From Halococcus salsus (GTDB taxonomy: Archaea; Halobacteriota; Halobacteria; Halobacteriales; Halococcaceae), in assembly GCF_009900715.1 (NCBI RefSeq), contig NZ_JAAAJC010000006.1, positions 14,916 to 78,915 on the forward strand: a stretch of DNA of 64,000 bases, given 5' to 3'. Numbering within the stretch: position 1 is the stretch's first letter; each line of letters begins with the position of its first letter. Below the pieces are notes generated by a model. The model worked only from the letters and a program-made list of their open reading frames with translations. It was not told the origin of the DNA and made no database searches. The translations under genes and the position numbers were made by a program. This document shows, piece after piece, positions 44,957 to 53,992 of the stretch.

Positions 44957-45227
44957 ATCCGCTTGGGCCCCTCCAGGGACATAACGTATCGTATCCGCGG
45001 GCCACCGAGCGTTCTCGAACTCGGATGGGAGCGTTCCACCCGCTTCGCCGTCGTCTTCAGGCTCCGGACACTCGGTTGGAGAGCGGCTGGGAGGCCGGAT
45101 CCGAATACTGATGTGGAGCGGGTTTGATGACCAACGAAATGGTTCGGAGCCCACCTCGTGTCGAGACGCGAACGGCTCGTGAGCTGCCGACAAATCGGCG
45201 GGCCGTTCGGCGGGGAGGGAGCCGGCG

Positions 45228-46373
45228 GTGAACCGCCGCTCCCTACTCGTCGTTCTAGTAATCCTGTCGATACCGCTCGCCGGCTGTAGTTTCCTCTCCC
45301 AGGCACCCGGGGACACCTCGACGGCGGCTCCGACGGCGAACGACGCGGGTGGACCGGCGAACACCTCTACCGCGGCCGCCGCAACGGCGACGGGGACGCA
45401 AACAGCGGGGACCACGACGGGGACGGGAACGTCCACATCAACAGCACCATCGACCGGAACGGCGACTGGAACACCGGTCGACACCCCGACACACACGTCC
45501 ACATCGACACCGACCGCTACGTCAACGCCGACACCGACACCCACCGAGACGCCGACGTCCACGGCAACAGAGACGCCAACACCGACCACCACGGAGACGG
45601 CGACTGCGACTGCAACGGAGACACCGACACCGACGGAGACACCGACCGCCACGGCAACACCGACACGGACGGAGACACCAACGGACACGGACTCGTCCCG
45701 CGAAGGCTGGTACAACGTGACCATCGTCGCGGACGGGTCGGGTGGCTCGTACTATCGAATGTATGGGGAGAGCGGGCCGGACATCGAGCTGGGGTCGGAA
45801 GCCGATACCGACGACTCGGCCAGTTACGAGGACCGAGTGGTCCTCGACGACCCCTACTACGCCGAAGGGTTCGTCGGGGACAACGGGGTCGATAGCTACC
45901 AGTACAGACCGACTTCCCCGGACAATCCCTCCCTCGACTTCGTCAACGATGGCGACGTCGCGCTCGAGATCTACCTCGATGGAGACCTCTACGAGACGGT
46001 GCCGGCGGGCCAGGGAACCGAGAACGAGCGCGTCGACCCCGGCGCACCGCCGACGGGCGCGAACACCATCAGGGTCGAGGCGGTCGGCGAGGGTGCCTCG
46101 AACTACACACTACTGGCCGGAGAGGCCGGCACAGCTGGGTTCTTCTACGAGGATCGAGCGAACCCCGGGACGACGGCCGAGAACTCCGATTACGCGGGAC
46201 GCGCTTGGGGCGCGTACGGCTTCGTCGGAGCGGGTGGCGTCGATACGTACTCGTCGGACGGCCAGCTCTACAGCGCCGAGAACAACGGCACGGCGACGCT
46301 GGAGATCTACCAGAACGACGAGTTGTGGGCGACCCTCGAACCGGGAGAGAGCGAGGAGCCGTCGAACCAGTGA
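45228..46373 (+). CDS. lipoprotein with Thr-rich linker and duplicated beta domain
   Basis: The 381-residue protein has a lipoprotein signal (NRRSLLVVLVILSIPLAGC, lipobox LAGC), a Thr/Ala/Pro linker to about residue 160, and two related C-terminal halves. Each has a GFVG(D/A)xGVD(S/T)Y segment and a strand LEIYxxxxLxxT followed by a Gly/Glu turn. The repeat suggests two beta-sandwich modules for binding at the cell surface. GTG 45228 follows a clear GGGAGGGA ribosome-binding site. Transcription is opposite to the Gfo/Idh gene. Ligand unknown. Confidence 0.8.
   Translation: MNRRSLLVVLVILSIPLAGCSFLSQAPGDTSTAAPTANDAGGPANTSTAAAATATGTQTAGTTTGTGTSTSTAPSTGTATGTPVDTPTHTSTSTPTATSTPTPTPTETPTSTATETPTPTTTETATATATETPTPTETPTATATPTRTETPTDTDSSREGWYNVTIVADGSGGSYYRMYGESGPDIELGSEADTDDSASYEDRVVLDDPYYAEGFVGDNGVDSYQYRPTSPDNPSLDFVNDGDVALEIYLDGDLYETVPAGQGTENERVDPGAPPTGANTIRVEAVGEGASNYTLLAGEAGTAGFFYEDRANPGTTAENSDYAGRAWGAYGFVGAGGVDTYSSDGQLYSAENNGTATLEIYQNDELWATLEPGESEEPSNQ
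45400..45690. repeat. low-complexity ACN/CCN tract coding a Thr-rich linker
   Basis: Around 290 bases of ACG/ACC/CCG-type codons encode the lipoprotein linker, composed as in the thermonuclease at the left of the window. The antisense frame is a Val/Gly artefact. Confidence 0.8.
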
Positions 46374-46564
46374 CCCATGACTGCCGAGAGAGACGGGGCC
46401 GAAGCCCCGCCTCCGACGTGTGAGAAGAACGGGATCGAGACCAGTACCTTCTAGCACTGCCCCAGACGGAAGCGGTGTGGTCCACAGCTGCGACGGATTC
46501 GAACAAACAGGGCAGTGACCGGCATGGTCCTCGTTATTTGCGTGCGAAGCGGAACGGGACTAGT

Positions 46565-48451
46565 ATGTCGATCGGTATCGCGGTCCCCGCCCAGCTCCCA
46601 TCGGTCACGACCGGAATGGTCGTCGTCTTCGCGATCACCCTGCTCGCGTTCGGGCTGTTCGCGACCGAGCGCGTTCCGGTCGACGTCACCGCGCTGATCG
46701 TCATGGTCGCGCTGATGGTGCTCGAACCGTGGACCCGGATCTCCGTCGAGGATGGCGTCGCGGGCTTTTCGAACAGCGCCACGATCACCGTCCTCGCGAT
46801 GTTCATCCTGAGTGCGGGCGTAAGTCGTACGGGTGCGGTCCAGCGCCTCGGCGCACGAATGGCGACCTTCGCCGGCGACAACGAACGACGACAGCTCCTC
46901 TCGGTGATCTCGGTCGCGGGCCTTCCGTCGGGGGTACTGAACAACACACCGATCGTCGCCATGCTGATCCCGGCCGTCTCGAACCTCGCACGCGAGGGCG
47001 GGACCTCGCCGTCGAAGCTCCTGATACCGCTCTCCTACGCGTCGATGGTCGGCGGGATGCTCACGTTGATCGGGACGTCGACCAACCTCGTCGCGAGCGA
47101 CGTCTCCGCACGGCTGCTCGGCCGTCCGTTCTCGATGTTCGAGTTCACGGTGCTGGGAGCCATCGTCTTCCTCACTGGGGCCGGGTATCTGTTGCTCGTC
47201 GGTCATCGACTCATCCCCGAACGGATCGAAGCCACCGACGGACTGCTCGCGGAGTACGAGATGGGCGAGTACCTCACGGAGGTCGTCGTCACCGACGGAT
47301 CGCCGCTCGTCGGACGTCCGGTCGAGACGGTCGACGGGGCGTTTCCGGCCGACGTCGCCGTGGTTCGGCTGCTCCGCGACGGTCGAGAGGTCGACGATTC
47401 GACCGCCGAGACGTCGATCGAGGGTGGCGATACGCTCATCGTCCGTGCCCGCCCCGACCGCATCCAACGCCTGATCTCGACCCAGGGGTTGTCCATCACC
47501 CCCACGGACGTCTCCGAGGCGGCCCTCGACGACTCGTCGGATGGGACTGCCGGAGACTCCGGGGAAGGGGGTCACGGCTCCGATCCGCTCCGTAGACCAC
47601 AGACGTTGGTCGAACTCGTGGTCCCGACCGGGTCCTCGTTCGTGGGTGAGCGGGTGGCCGGGACGCCCCTCGAACGCGAGTACGACGTCGATCTCCTCTC
47701 GGTTCGGCGTGGGAACGATCTCCTCCACCGGCGTATCGAGGGCCTCGTTCTCGACCGCGGGGACACCCTTCTCGTCCACGCACCAACGGCGACCCTCGAA
47801 CGGATGGCGGCCGACCCGAACGTGATCGTCGCACGCGAACTCCCCAACCGGGAATATCGGCGCACGAAGCTCCCGCTGGCGGTCGGGATCGTGCTCGGCG
47901 TGGTGGGCCTCGCCGCGCTCGGCGTGTTCGATATCCTGGTCGCCGCGCTCGGGGGTGTGGTCGCGATGGTTCTCGGTGGCGTGCTCAAACCCGACGAGCT
48001 CTACGACGCGGTCGAGTGGGACGTGATCTTCCTGCTGGCGGGGCTCATCCCGCTGGGGACCGCATTCACCGAGACCGGGGCCGCGGCCCTGATCGGCGGG
48101 CTGGTCGCCGAGAGCGCCGTGTACCTCCCGGCGCTCGGTGTCCTCTGGGTATTCTACGTCATTACGGCGCTCACGACCGCCGTAGTGAGCAACGCCGGAA
48201 GCGTCGTCCTCCTCGTTCCGGTCGGGGTGGCGACCGCCGCCGAGATCGGCGCGAACCCGTTCGCGTTCGTGCTCGCCGTGACGTTCGCGGCGAGCGCCGA
48301 TTTCATGACACCGATCGGCTATCAGACCAACCTCCTCGTCTACGGACCCGGTGGTTACCGGTTCACCGACTACACCCGTGTCGGCGCACCGCTACAGATA
48401 GTGCTCTCGGTTGTGACGGTCCTCGGAATCGCTATGCTCTGGGGCGTTTGA
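46565..48451 (+). CDS. SLC13-type permease with two RCK_C (TrkA-C) domains
   Basis: The 628-residue membrane protein has a divalent-anion/Na+ symporter (SLC13/ArsB-like ion transporter) core split by a cytoplasmic insert. The first half includes SNSATITVLAMFILSAGVSRTG and GTSTNLVASD (the SNT-type anion-binding motif). Residues about 205-415 hold two RCK_C-type regulatory domains around DGSPLVGRPVETV and GSSFVGERVAGT. The second half repeats the motif as VVSNAGSVVLLVP and DFMTPIGYQTNLLVYG. It probably imports a sulfate, phosphate or dicarboxylate with Na+. I chose ATG 46565, where the first helix starts; the in-frame GTG at 46475 adds a hydrophilic leader. Confidence 0.88.
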   Translation: MSIGIAVPAQLPSVTTGMVVVFAITLLAFGLFATERVPVDVTALIVMVALMVLEPWTRISVEDGVAGFSNSATITVLAMFILSAGVSRTGAVQRLGARMATFAGDNERRQLLSVISVAGLPSGVLNNTPIVAMLIPAVSNLAREGGTSPSKLLIPLSYASMVGGMLTLIGTSTNLVASDVSARLLGRPFSMFEFTVLGAIVFLTGAGYLLLVGHRLIPERIEATDGLLAEYEMGEYLTEVVVTDGSPLVGRPVETVDGAFPADVAVVRLLRDGREVDDSTAETSIEGGDTLIVRARPDRIQRLISTQGLSITPTDVSEAALDDSSDGTAGDSGEGGHGSDPLRRPQTLVELVVPTGSSFVGERVAGTPLEREYDVDLLSVRRGNDLLHRRIEGLVLDRGDTLLVHAPTATLERMAADPNVIVARELPNREYRRTKLPLAVGIVLGVVGLAALGVFDILVAALGGVVAMVLGGVLKPDELYDAVEWDVIFLLAGLIPLGTAFTETGAAALIGGLVAESAVYLPALGVLWVFYVITALTTAVVSNAGSVVLLVPVGVATAAEIGANPFAFVLAVTFAASADFMTPIGYQTNLLVYGPGGYRFTDYTRVGAPLQIVLSVVTVLGIAMLWGV

Positions 48452-48576
48452 CACCCTCTTCAACACTCGTCGAAACTTGCCACCGCTGGCACGAAGGCTA
48501 TCCAGAACCAGACCCTCGAACGAGTGAGAGGCATTCGTATGAGTACAACCCATCCCACAGCGCCGAGGTTCGCGGT

Positions 48577-49341
48577 ATGAGCGTCCGTGTCGACCGCTCC
48601 ACGGCGGAGAAGGGCCAAGAGCCGAGCCTTGGCGACACCCGCCAACGGCTCGAAGGCGCGCTCCAGCATTCGAGGGAAGGACCGATCTCGAACGACGGGA
48701 CCAGCAGGACGGTTATCGCCGATGTCGCGTTCGAAGCGGGAGAGCTACTGGAACGGGCGGACCCCGGCATCACTGCGCTGCGAGAGTGGCTTCGAGGGAA
48801 CGGTTCGCTCCAGGACTCCCAAGAGGAGATCGACGACCTCCGAGCGGTGATCGAGGCGGCGACCGACCTCCTCGAAACGGTCGACGTCGCCGCGCTGCCG
48901 GAGGCCGTCGAACTGAGCGGGCTGCCGTCGGCGATAGAAGGCAAGGAGGTTCCCGGGGCAGTCGTCGCTGGGAAGCCGACGGACTCCGTCGACTTCGGGC
49001 GACTCACCGAACTCGTCGACTACGGGAAGCTGCTTCAGGTGGTGGACCTTCGGGCGTTGATGAAGGAGAAATCGGATCTCGACGACGCACTCCTGAACGG
49101 TCTCATCACGGACGAGAGCGATTCGGAAACGGAGGAACAAGAGAGTAGTACCGACCTCTCCCCTCGGGACGGCCTCCAAGCGGCGTACGAAACGGCTCAC
49201 GAGAAGAGCAGCGCGCTCGACGAGAAGGTCGGCGGCAGCGAAGGAGGTTCGCCGAGTAGCTCGACGACGCACTCGACGGTCCCTTCGAGCAGACCGGATA
49301 TCGGTGGCGCGACACGCTTTTCGACCGTCCCCAGTCGGTAA
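48577..49341 (+). CDS. acidic hypothetical protein with a disrupted 3' end
   Basis: The 254-residue protein is highly acidic and helical (VIADVAFEAGELLERADPGITALREWLRG, then EEIDDLRAVIEAATDLLETVDVAALPEAVE and two further such helices). It has no known catalytic motif. After residue 218 the Ser/Thr-rich tail looks unlike the rest, while another frame over the same bases reads RRRFAE, a TAG, then LDDALDGPFEQTGYRWRDTLFD, which looks like the original C-terminus. Thus a frameshift near 49230 and a stop at 49257-49259 may have truncated the gene. Position after the SLC13 gene suggests independent transcription. Confidence 0.6.
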   Translation: MSVRVDRSTAEKGQEPSLGDTRQRLEGALQHSREGPISNDGTSRTVIADVAFEAGELLERADPGITALREWLRGNGSLQDSQEEIDDLRAVIEAATDLLETVDVAALPEAVELSGLPSAIEGKEVPGAVVAGKPTDSVDFGRLTELVDYGKLLQVVDLRALMKEKSDLDDALLNGLITDESDSETEEQESSTDLSPRDGLQAAYETAHEKSSALDEKVGGSEGGSPSSSTTHSTVPSSRPDIGGATRFSTVPSR

Positions 49342-49416
49342 CGAGACCGGTGGTAAAGCTCCCGGTGAGCTCGAAAGTGAAACCGACGACGTCCGCCCGT
49401 TCACGCGGAGGTGGAT

Positions 49417-49677
49417 TCACCGCTCGTCCACACCGGCGACGTCCGTCACCCGGAGTTCGTCGTCGGTACTCGCACTCACGTCGCCCGGGTGGAGCGGGAA
49501 CGTCTCCTCGGAGACGTCGTTCAACCCGATTTTGGCTTTCACCGCATCGGTGATGTCCGGGTCGACGTCGACGTGAGCGACCCCGTCCTCGACGCTCACG
49601 ACGACACCGACCGTCGCGCCGTTCGCGTTCACGACCTCCTTTCCGATGTCGTCCTCCGTGAGTTTCTCCGTGCTCAT
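49417..49677 (-). CDS. PRC-barrel domain protein (86 aa)
   Basis: The 86-residue protein has the PRC-barrel pattern: TEDDIGKEVVNANGATVGVVVSVEDGVAHVDVDPDITD, in which strands and a Gly turn alternate. Family members bind RNA or protein partners (RimM) or act as photosynthetic-reaction-centre-type small barrels. ATG 49677 is chosen because the barrel begins there; the longer frame has Arg/Cys-rich residues. It lies alone near a zinc microprotein. Confidence 0.75.
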   Translation of the reverse strand: MSTEKLTEDDIGKEVVNANGATVGVVVSVEDGVAHVDVDPDITDAVKAKIGLNDVSEETFPLHPGDVSASTDDELRVTDVAGVDER

Positions 49678-49830
49678 GGGGCATGGCGTACGTTCCGGAG
49701 GGTCATGCCGTTTGCGGCCCTTCGAGGAGCCGTCCCTTCGCTCGAACCCGCATCCGCGCTCCACCCCGTCAGACGTCCCTTGCGTGGGCAAGCAGGACGT
49801 GTTTGGTTACGTATAGCATGGTCGATCGGT

Positions 49831-49953
49831 ATGGAGATCGTCGTCTGTCCGGAGTGCGGTGCCGAAACGGATTACGGGAAGCCGGAGCGCCCGCGGTCGG
49901 ACCAGAACGCCATCCCGTGTGCGAACTGCGGGGAAGTGCTCGTCCTGGAGTGA
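49831..49953 (+). CDS. zinc-ribbon microprotein (40 aa)
   Basis: A 40-codon frame has CPEC and CANC knuckles 21 residues apart, VVCPECGAETDYGKPERPR between them, and a hydrophobic end VLVLE. It is a classical small zinc ribbon. The start ATG 49831 sits just before the first strand. It converges with the ferredoxin gene. Function unknown. Confidence 0.65.
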   Translation: MEIVVCPECGAETDYGKPERPRSDQNAIPCANCGEVLVLE

Positions 49954-49996
49954 GTCACCCAGCTGCTCGTCGGGACCCGGCGAGCGGTCGCGGTAC

Positions 49997-50338
49997 CTAC
50001 GGGGCATCCGGCCGACGAGGGAATATCTGGCCCCAGACGTACTTATCGAGGAGTCGAACCCTGAGCGGGTCCTCGACCTCGATACAGCACGAGAGGCGGG
50101 GATAACCGAACCGAGCAGCCGCAGCATCGTGCCAGTGAGTCGGCTCCGGAGCCGGATCGACCTCGACGGTACAGGTCGCACACAGGCCCCGCCCACCACA
50201 GTTGGCGTGTTTCGATACCGCCCCGTAGACGGGGAACCCGTGCGCCAACAGCGTATCCCGGAGATTCTCGCCACGTCCGACCTCGATGGTCGTCTCGTCG
50301 TCGTCGGTGACGACCGTCACGGGGATTCGCTCGTCCAT
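49997..50338 (-). CDS. [2Fe-2S] ferredoxin with CX5CX2C spacing
   Basis: The 113-residue protein is a beta-grasp ferredoxin. The cluster ligands are Cys47, Cys53 and Cys56 in HANCGGRGLCATC, and Cys84 or Cys85 in LSCCIEVED. Plant-type ferredoxins have CX4CX2C; the extra residue and the CGGRG pattern resemble the N-terminal cluster domain of RACo-type reductive activators. It is likely an electron carrier. It lies 85 bases after the photolyase-type gene on the same strand, which raises the possibility of electron supply to the flavin, but no direct evidence supports that. ATG 50338 fits the family N-terminus. Confidence 0.8.
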   Translation of the reverse strand: MDERIPVTVVTDDDETTIEVGRGENLRDTLLAHGFPVYGAVSKHANCGGRGLCATCTVEVDPAPEPTHWHDAAAARFGYPRLSCCIEVEDPLRVRLLDKYVWGQIFPRRPDAP

Positions 50339-50446
50339 GACCTCGATACGGGTTCGAACCACGTGAACACCACCGTCGGATTGGGCCCCCTCGCTCCGGA
50401 CGGTACCAGGTGCGAGGACGATCCAGTGGCGCTATCGAACGGCGGA

Positions 50447-51901
50447 CTACTTCGCCAGTCGTTCGTAGACGGCCTCGACGTCGACCATCGGCTCCGGGTA
50501 CTCCTCGCCGAGTTCGACGCCGTACATCTCCTGTTGCCCATCCGAGAGCTGCCACGGTTCGTGGCAGGCGTCGGCGGGCAACCCCCCGAGCGCCGGGAGC
50601 CAGCGGCGGATGTACTCGGCATCCGAGTCGTAGCGCTTGCCCTGACCGAGAACGTGGAAGTAGCCGTCCCGCGAGTCGTTACCGACGCCGGCCTGGTAGG
50701 CCCAGTTCCCCCAGTTCGAGCAGACGTCGTAGTCGACGAGTCGCGACTCGAAGTACGCCGCCCCCAGCCGCCAGTCGAGTTCGAGGACGTCCGCGAGGAA
50801 ACTCGCCACGTTCTGCCGGCCACGGTTCGACATGTATCCCGTCCGATTCAGCTCGCGCATGTTGGCGTCGACGAACGGGATACCGGTCTCGCCGGCGGCC
50901 CACCGTTCGAAGGCCGTCTCGTCCCTCCGCCAGTTCTTCTCGACACCTCGGATCCCCGTCGGCGTGAAGAACGCCGCACCGTGCTTTTCGAACTGGAAGG
51001 TCATGTAATCGCGCCAGAGCAGTTCGAACACCAGCCAGTAGGTCGACTCGTTGGCGACGCGTTCGTGCTCGTATCGCTCGACCGTCTCGTGGACACGGCG
51101 AGGTGAAAGACAACCGAGCGCGAGCCACGGCGAGAACTTCGAGGAGTAGTCCGGTCCGAGCAGTCCGTTACGGGTCGCCTTGTACTCGCGCAGGTGGTCG
51201 CCCTCCCAGACGTACTCGTCCAATCGCTGGAGGCCGGCGGTCTCGCCACCCTCGAAGTCGAGTACCGCTCGGTCGTCGGGCGCTCGTTCCGTGTCGTCCG
51301 ACTCCAGTGGCGTCGGGATAGCCGTCGGGTCGGGTTCGGAGTCGCCCTCGAAGAGCGTCACCGCGAGATCGTTCGGTGCCGGCTTCTCGAACGTCTCGCG
51401 TACCGTCGCCTCGTTCTCGACGGTCTTTCGCCACGGTGTGAACGTGTCGTCGATACGATCGATCTCCACCGGGAGGTCGTCGATGTGATAGAGCGTCTTT
51501 CCCCAGACCCGGTGGTGGTCGACGCCCCGTTGGTCGAGCCCGTCGATCACTGCGCTCTCGACGGCGCGCTCCTCGGTCGAGGGCGTCGTCTGATAGTAGA
51601 CCGTCTCGGCCCCGTACTCGTTGGCGAGACCTGGGAGGAGTTCTTCGGGGAGGCCACGCCGAACGAGGAGGTCACCGCCGTGCTCCCGGAACGAGCGCTT
51701 GAGGTCCCGAACGCTCTCGACGAGGAATCGCGTTCGATAGGGGCCGGTCTTCCGGAGTTCGAACATCGTGGTGTCGAACTCGCGCGGGTCGAAGCAGTAG
51801 ACCGGGAGCACCTCGTCGTGGGTGTCGACGGCCCGCGCAAGTGCCTCGTTGTCGTGAAGACGGAGGTCGGTCCGAAACCAGACGATAGCAGCATCACTCA
51901 T
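50447..51901 (-). CDS. cryptochrome/DNA photolyase, DASH-like
   Basis: The 484-residue flavoprotein has the photolyase N-terminal antenna domain (AIVWFRTDLRLHDNEAL) and the C-terminal FAD domain: TGIPFVDANMRELNRTGYMSNRGRQNVASFL, then DVCSNWGNWAYQAGVGNDSRD and the YFHVLGQGKRYDSDAEYIRRWLPAL end, which are closest to DASH cryptochromes. DASH proteins repair CPDs in single-stranded or looped DNA or act as blue-light sensors. It is encoded between a hypothetical gene and the [2Fe-2S] gene on the same strand. Confidence 0.9.
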   Translation of the reverse strand: MSDAAIVWFRTDLRLHDNEALARAVDTHDEVLPVYCFDPREFDTTMFELRKTGPYRTRFLVESVRDLKRSFREHGGDLLVRRGLPEELLPGLANEYGAETVYYQTTPSTEERAVESAVIDGLDQRGVDHHRVWGKTLYHIDDLPVEIDRIDDTFTPWRKTVENEATVRETFEKPAPNDLAVTLFEGDSEPDPTAIPTPLESDDTERAPDDRAVLDFEGGETAGLQRLDEYVWEGDHLREYKATRNGLLGPDYSSKFSPWLALGCLSPRRVHETVERYEHERVANESTYWLVFELLWRDYMTFQFEKHGAAFFTPTGIRGVEKNWRRDETAFERWAAGETGIPFVDANMRELNRTGYMSNRGRQNVASFLADVLELDWRLGAAYFESRLVDYDVCSNWGNWAYQAGVGNDSRDGYFHVLGQGKRYDSDAEYIRRWLPALGGLPADACHEPWQLSDGQQEMYGVELGEEYPEPMVDVEAVYERLAK

Positions 51902-51987
51902 CGAGCTGCAGGAGGCGATCCGGAACCATCAACTCCGCCGTACCGGCAGCGAGGACGAGGGGATGCCGCTTCGAGAGCGCCGCCCGC

Positions 51988-52578
51988 TCACTTGTCGAGC
52001 GTCGGGTCCTGGACCTCGTCGGCGTCCTCGGCGAGCCGAACGCGCGCGGCCGGGTGCTGGTCGGGGCCTTCGACGATCTCACCGTCGTTTCTGAGGTCCT
52101 CGATACGTGCTTTGACCGCGTCGGAGTCGGTCCGACCGACGACGGCGACGATGTCGATGAGGTCGCTTTCGGGTATCCCCGCCCCGGTTCCCTGGGAGCC
52201 GAAGGCCTCGAAGTCGTCCGCCTCGTCGCGGAGATATCGGACGTACTCGCGGACGTCCGTCGACCGACCGAGCGCGTCGTGCCAGGAGCCGGGGTAGATG
52301 CTTACTCGGTCCGTCCCCAAGGCGTAGAAGCTGTCGGCATCGACCCACGTATCGGCGTCGATGAGCCGTGCGTTCACCGTTTCGTCGAACGTCCCACGGT
52401 CGAAGCTCCCGTCCACACCGTCGGTGAGCGCCTCCGAGTACGCTGTGACCGTCTCCCGGCTCACACCCGGCTCCTCGTGCGGGTGATAGACCTCGATCAG
52501 CTTGAGGAACTCCTCGGCGAGCAGGTTCTGGTTGCGGTCTTGGGCCTCCGAGACGATGGTCTCGTTGATACTCGTCAT
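51988..52578 (-). CDS. hypothetical acidic protein (196 aa)
   Basis: The 196-residue protein is soluble and highly acidic. Its N-terminal helix ETIVSEAQDRNQNLLAEEFLKL is followed by repeated short helices and a C-terminal winged-helix-like end (DLIDIVAVVGRTDSDAVKARIEDLRNDGEIVEG). I recognise no catalytic motif. ATG 52578 is preferred because upstream residues are Cys/Arg-rich. It is transcribed in the same direction as the photolyase gene 86 bases downstream. Confidence 0.6.
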   Translation of the reverse strand: MTSINETIVSEAQDRNQNLLAEEFLKLIEVYHPHEEPGVSRETVTAYSEALTDGVDGSFDRGTFDETVNARLIDADTWVDADSFYALGTDRVSIYPGSWHDALGRSTDVREYVRYLRDEADDFEAFGSQGTGAGIPESDLIDIVAVVGRTDSDAVKARIEDLRNDGEIVEGPDQHPAARVRLAEDADEVQDPTLDK

Positions 52579-52645
52579 CGTACCAGAACACGGGCACAAA
52601 GGGAAATAAGGGACCGGATAGCGGTTCGCACGACCGATAGTGGCT

Positions 52646-52906
52646 TCAGGCGTCGCTCTCCGTGTCCGCTGAGGAGAGCACGGTGATGCAGGCGTACAGA
52701 ACGAGGAAGCTGCACACCGCGAAGGCAACACCGAACCCGGCCATGCTGTACGGCGTTTGCGGGAAGGTGACCCCCAAGAACGTCGCCGTGCTCGCCGGGT
52801 CCAACCGACCGAGGTAGTAGCCGACCCCAGCGACGACGAGAACGGTCAGAGCCGCGATGGCACCGAGAATACGCCGTCCGGAGGTGGTCCCTGCCGTCTC
52901 GACCAT
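52646..52906 (-). CDS. two-helix membrane protein (86 aa), DUF7520-like
   Basis: The 86-residue protein has two helices (about residues 13-30 and 53-75) separated by a polar loop ending in a conserved-looking FLGVTFPQTPYSMAGFGVAF. The second helix ends with CITVLSSADTESDA. The layout fits the DUF7520 family of haloarchaea. It is alone on its strand between a hypothetical gene and an aldo/keto reductase. Function unknown. Confidence 0.55.
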   Translation of the reverse strand: MVETAGTTSGRRILGAIAALTVLVVAGVGYYLGRLDPASTATFLGVTFPQTPYSMAGFGVAFAVCSFLVLYACITVLSSADTESDA

Positions 52907-53020
52907 GGAAGAGCCGTCGGGCTGGACGGCGATAGCCTTTCGCTCTCGTCTCTCGAGCCGAACACTCGCTCGTCGAGGCCGGGGTACGGAGTGAGAGGCG
53001 AAATCGGCTCCGAGGTCGAC

Positions 53021-53992
53021 TCAGTCGTGCCCGTAGATCGCCACCGGATGGTACGGTGCTTCGAGATACTCGACGTCCGAATCCGAGAGGTCGATGTCGA
53101 GGGCGGCCACCGCGGCGTCGAGGTGTTCGATGCTCGACGTGCCGACGATCGGCGCATCGACGTTCTCGTTCTGGAACTGCCAGGCGAGGGCGATCTGTGC
53201 CATCGTCGCGTCGTACTCGTCGGCCAACTCCTGCACGCGGTCGTTGATCGCCTCGCTCCCCGGCCCCTCGTGGTACGGCACCCCTTCGTCGAGTTCGTGT
53301 TCGCTCCGGGTGGTCGTCGCGAACTCCGCGTGCGGGCGTGTGAGATAGCCCGCACCGAGCGGGCTCCACGGCATGACCCCGACGTTCTCGCGCCGACAGA
53401 CCGGGAGCATCTCGCGTTCCTCCTCGCGATAGGCCAGGTGATAGAGGTCCTGCATCGTCTCGAACCGGGCGAGACCGTGGTCGTCCGCGACGTCCAGAGC
53501 GTGTTCGAACTGGTGGGCCCACATCGAGGACGCGCCGATGTGGCGGACGTCACCACGGTGGACCGCGTCGTCGAGGGCGTGAAGCGTGGTCTCGATCGGC
53601 GTCGAGTAGTCCCACCGATGGATCTGGTAGAGGTCGACCGTGTCCATCCCGAGCCGATCAAGGGAGTGTTCCAACTCCTGCTCGATGGTCTTTCGGGAGA
53701 GCCCGACGGCGTTTCGGTGGTCGGTCGCCCCGCTGAAGCGGACCTTGGTGGCGACGACCTGCCGGTCGCGGTCGTACTCCGAGAGCACGTTCCCCAGGAT
53801 CGCCTCGCTCTCGCCCGCGGAGTAGGTGTTCGCCGTATCGAAGAAGTTGATACCGTGGTCGATGGCGCGTTCGACGAGTTCGCGCCCCTCGTCCTCGTCG
53901 AGCATCCAGTCGTGGCCGCTCCCGAAGCTCATACAACCGAGGCAGATCTTCGAGACCTCCATCCCCGTGGAGCCGAGTGTCGTGTATTCCAC
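53021..53992 (-). CDS. aldo/keto reductase
   Basis: The 323-residue NADPH-dependent reductase has the AKR TIM-barrel with the catalytic tetrad Asp52, Tyr57, Lys83 and His125 (NFFDTANTYSAGESE, VVATKVRF, YQIHRWD). The cofactor region near the C-terminus is VGTSSIEHLD. Substrates may be sugars, aldehydes or ketones, and the gene stands without pathway partners. ATG 53992 gives the standard MEYTTLGSTGMEVS start. Length is normal. Confidence 0.92.
   Translation of the reverse strand: MEYTTLGSTGMEVSKICLGCMSFGSGHDWMLDEDEGRELVERAIDHGINFFDTANTYSAGESEAILGNVLSEYDRDRQVVATKVRFSGATDHRNAVGLSRKTIEQELEHSLDRLGMDTVDLYQIHRWDYSTPIETTLHALDDAVHRGDVRHIGASSMWAHQFEHALDVADDHGLARFETMQDLYHLAYREEEREMLPVCRRENVGVMPWSPLGAGYLTRPHAEFATTTRSEHELDEGVPYHEGPGSEAINDRVQELADEYDATMAQIALAWQFQNENVDAPIVGTSSIEHLDAAVAALDIDLSDSDVEYLEAPYHPVAIYGHD

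Noticed and set aside
44957-45724. Upstream extension of the second Gfo/Idh frame by about 256 residues of Val-rich sequence
   Set aside because: It is antisense to the lipoprotein linker; the Rossmann fold starts at 44956.
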